From Chlamydiota bacterium (GTDB lineage: Bacteria > Auribacterota > UBA3054 > B51-G9), in the NCBI GenBank assembly GCA_030596365.1, contig JAUVKG010000103.1, positions 1 through 8,294 on the forward strand: a DNA stretch of 8,294 bases, read 5' to 3'. The notes beneath the pieces are model-generated. The model was not told the origin of the DNA. It did not search any database and saw only the letters and a list, made by a program, of their open reading frames with translations. Shown piece after piece: positions 5,577 to 8,294 of this stretch; position 1 is the stretch's first letter; the number at the start of each line of letters is the position of its first letter. The translations under genes and the position numbers were made by a program.

Positions 5577-8294
5577 ATCGTACTGAATAATCATTCCGTT
5601 CAGCTGGCCATACTGGTCAACGTCAATCGTTTCGACAGCTCCGCCGTAACTGCTCGGGAAAGTTATTTCGGTATGGTTTTGCCGTGCCCAGGAATATAAA
5701 TACAAAGTATTAGAAGAGTTAGGAGTCAGCCCCGAAAGAACCACAGCAGGAGAACCTCCGCCGATAACACCGAATTGCCCTAAAGTGAAAGAATCACCGC
5801 TTAAAACCGGAGTAGGTGGAGGATCAGCTGTCCAGGCAACCAAATAACTAGAGGCGTCAATAAGCGCCCAGGTAGAAGTAGTATAGTGTGGATCGCCATT
5901 ACCAAATCCCTGATTTGTAAGAATGCCTGTTCCTATAAATTCATGAGTATTAATTGTTACATCATCGCCGCTAAGATTCACAAGATGTGTGTATTCTTTT
6001 GCATCATCAATCAAAGAATCAGCATCGCCTGTCCACGGATGAACTGTAATAACATTAGTGACAGCATGGCTGATTTTCAAATTATCAACCAAACTTGGCG
6101 AGGTGCCCATTTCATTATAATTATACATAGTTACATAATTTTTTTCGAAACCACCCATTAATGTATAAGCATACTTATTGAATACGTCATTGTTTACCAT
6201 AGGTGTTCCATTAACAAAAACAGAACAGTGTGCATCTTCTCCTTCATCAAATTCATCAGTCGAAGTAGTTATTAAAACATGGAATTCCTGTGCTGCAGGA
6301 ATGGCATTAGCTTCAGAATGAAGTAGTGTTGGTCCGTTATAAAATTGAAATGTTCCGTCTGCAAGGAAAAGCGCGCCAAGACCGGTGTTGTTTTCAGGCA
6401 AAAGACTGGATTGGTCGTCATTGCCAAGCGATAATGATAGCCAGTCAGTCGACGCATCAAAATTATGCAGCCTTACATCAAATTCTATGTTGAATTTGTC
6501 GGAACTTTCAAAACTCATTAGCGGTGAACAACCCGAGTTCTGGCCGAGTAATAATTCGCCCGGATTGCTTGAACTACTGCCGATTTCCGTTGTTCCGGAA
6601 ACAATATAATTTAGCGGAGTTGCGTTGCCGGATTGTCTTCCTGCGGCATTACAGTCGAGATTAATGTCTCCATTGCCGATAACATTGAAGCTGTCTTTAA
6701 AAACACCGGGTTCTGCGGCTGACTGAACGCATACAAATAATTTATTATCTGCCCATGCGCTCCAGGTGTTTTTGTTGTTTTTATAACGAACGCGCCAGTA
6801 ATTAGTTCCATTAGGTATGCTGTTTCGTGATGCGAAAATAGAAGTAACCGGTGGACCGTTTTCTCCGGTTTCCCATACAATCGATGAAAAACCGCTGTCG
6901 GATGAAACCTGCCACTGACTTGATTCAAAAGCAAATCCGCTTCCATCGTTATAAGAACTTGCAGTGAATTCTACAGGTGAAGTAACTACATTTCCATCAG
7001 GTGATATAGCAACCGGGGTGTCAGGAGGCGTGCTTTTTGTAAAACCGTAATCTGAGCCGAAGATTGAGCTTACGCCAGCCAGATTTGCCGCTTGCACCCA
7101 ATAATAATAATCTTGAGCGATAACAACTGAAGGAACAGTATCGTCAAAAAAGTTAGAGACAACTTGAATAACAAAATTCGTTGACGATAAATCATTTGTT
7201 TCAGCACGGTATACAAAATAAGATTGTGCGGAAAGAACTTCTTCCCAGTTTACATGAATCTTGTCAGTGTAAATTCCTTTAGTCGCAGAAATTGATGTCG
7301 GAGCAATCGGTGGTAAAGCTTTGTTGCAGAATCCATACCAGTTCCATGTTGGTGTTGCGTCGGTTAACGGAGTGGTTAAAATTGTAAAAGCTCCATCTTT
7401 TGACGCAGTATAAGCACATGTTAAACGCTGACCATTTCCAGCGCCGAACTCGTCCTGATCAATCGGATATATCGGTGATCCACCGCTTGTGGCAAAATAG
7501 GATTGGCGACCGCCGGAAGCTTCTGCACCGACACAAAAAAGAGATAATTCATACTGCACATTCGGCGCAAGACCGGAAATAATAAGTGCACCGGCGTTGT
7601 CATAAGAAGCTGAAGACATAAAATTGGAAGCTATGCCTGAACTCGCACCGGTTATATTCAAAGTTGAAGAAGCAGTCGGTCCTGAAAGCGATGATGAATC
7701 TGCTGTTACTAACTCCCAATCGCTGCCGCTCATTGCGGAACCTGAACCTGTAAAAGGAACTCCGTTGACACTGAAACCTGAAGAATCACCAAAACTGACT
7801 GCATGGGAATATGTTTCAGAACTGTCAATCCCTGAATCAGCATCGCTTGTCCAGGCTGTTGTTGTGAGTTCGTTTGAATGCAAAGTGGAAATGGTAAAAT
7901 TATCAACTGTCGCGGGAGGATCATCAAGTCCATATCCGACCCAGTTGCCTATGCTTATATAATTATCATTGTATAAATTAGTTGCCAGAGTGCGGACAAA
8001 CGCGCGAGTATCAACGCTGAATGGATATGGTTTGTCGTCAATAAAAAGTACGGCATGGCATTTGTCTTCAGGAGCAGGCGGAAAACCGGTAAGCGAAACT
8101 CCTACTTTTACTTTATGCGCCATGTTGGTTTCACCAAACAATCCCGGAGATGCAAAAAATTGAATGGAATTATTTGTTTCGCTGACAGCGTAAAGGCTGC
8201 TCCCGCCAAATTTGCCCCAGAAAACGTCAAGGCCTACCATCGTTCCGAATCCCGTGCCGTTGGCTTTGCCGCAGCTCATCACTTGAAAAATAGA
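5574..8294 (-). CDS. Modular surface protein with lectin-like, FN3 and WTxDADS modules, 5' end outside window
   Basis: The frame is open to the right edge; the GTG at 8280-8282 is not a start, since four further codons precede it. Numbered from that codon, 902 residues precede the TAG. Order: lectin/LamG-like beta domain to about 133, ending ATVDNFTIS; a module at 140-321 starting AWTSDADSGIDSS; an FN3 domain at about 325-415; an FN3-like domain at 421-518 with SQWQVS and YWRVRYKN; a second lectin-like domain at about 525-740 ending LVDNLKISH; a second module from 743, PWTGDADSLIDD, split by the TAG. The mature protein would be secreted and held at the cell surface by the PEP-CTERM tail after the TAG. 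No catalytic motif is visible, so carbohydrate binding or adhesion is the likeliest role. Domain families are judged by eye; their names are less sure than the duplication, which is clear. Confidence 0.7.
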   Translation of the reverse strand, partial: SIFQVMSCGKANGTGFGTMVGLDVFWGKFGGSSLYAVSETNNSIQFFASPGLFGETNMAHKVKVGVSLTGFPPAPEDKCHAVLFIDDKPYPFSVDTRAFVRTLATNLYNDNYISIGNWVGYGLDDPPATVDNFTISTLHSNELTTTAWTSDADSGIDSSETYSHAVSFGDSSGFSVNGVPFTGSGSAMSGSDWELVTADSSSLSGPTASSTLNITGASSGIASNFMSSASYDNAGALIISGLAPNVQYELSLFCVGAEASGGRQSYFATSGGSPIYPIDQDEFGAGNGQRLTCAYTASKDGAFTILTTPLTDATPTWNWYGFCNKALPPIAPTSISATKGIYTDKIHVNWEEVLSAQSYFVYRAETNDLSSTNFVIQVVSNFFDDTVPSVVIAQDYYYWVQAANLAGVSSIFGSDYGFTKSTPPDTPVAISPDGNVVTSPVEFTASSYNDGSGFAFESSQWQVSSDSGFSSIVWETGENGPPVTSIFASRNSIPNGTNYWRVRYKNNKNTWSAWADNKLFVCVQSAAEPGVFKDSFNVIGNGDINLDCNAAGRQSGNATPLNYIVSGTTEIGSSSSNPGELLLGQNSGCSPLMSFESSDKFNIEFDVRLHNFDASTDWLSLSLGNDDQSSLLPENNTGLGALFLADGTFQFYNGPTLLHSEANAIPAAQEFHVLITTSTDEFDEGEDAHCSVFVNGTPMVNNDVFNKYAYTLMGGFEKNYVTMYNYNEMGTSPSLVDNLKISHAVTNVITVHPWTGDADSLIDDAKEYTHLVNLSGDDVTINTHEFIGTGILTNQGFGNGDPHYTTSTWALIDASSYLVAWTADPPPTPVLSGDSFTLGQFGVIGGGSPAVVLSGLTPNSSNTLYLYSWARQNHTEITFPSSYGGAVETIDVDQYGQLNGMIIQYD

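Noticed and set aside
6611..6946. A 111-residue minus-strand frame within the surface-protein gene
   Set aside because: It overlaps the FN3-like region of the main frame and shows no domain features of its own.

Overview
The window carries three protein-coding loci of an accessory, cell-surface type and no RNA genes, transposases or CRISPR arrays that I can see. The most likely source is a Gram-negative bacterium of the PVC group (Kiritimatiellota, Lentisphaerota or Verrucomicrobiota). The reasons are a PEP-CTERM sorting tail, a very large GspK-like pseudopilin protein with lamin-tail-like segments, and many repeats between the genes. This assignment is inferred from protein style; there is no marker gene.

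Layout. Positions 2-3448 (+) hold the 3' part of a gene for a huge secretion/pilus-type protein. It is open to the left edge and ends in a GspK/ComEA-like helix-hairpin-helix region. Positions 3449-3786 are a gene-free zone between convergent genes, made of octamer and heptamer tandem repeats interleaved with hairpins. Positions 3787-5028 (-) encode a lipoprotein glycoside hydrolase of the GH5 type. Positions 5029-5114 hold two related palindromes that can also fold together. Positions 5115-8294 (-) encode one modular surface protein that is open to the right edge and cut by a single in-frame TAG at 5574-5576. Its order is lectin-like, WTxDADS module, FN3, FN3-like, lectin-like, WTxDADS module, choice-of-anchor-D-like domain, PEP-CTERM tail.

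Function together. The GH5 lipoprotein and the PEP-CTERM protein point the same way and are 86 bases apart. Both would act outside the inner membrane, so a role in binding and cutting polysaccharide is plausible, but the substrate cannot be told. The GspK-like protein is transcribed towards them and need not be related.

Most notable: (1) the amber codon sits inside a domain whose intact second copy exists in the same protein; (2) all three visible stop codons lie within repeat DNA, and repeats also encode the lipoprotein linker and the last residues of two proteins; (3) a family of AAATT-ended palindromes recurs four times.
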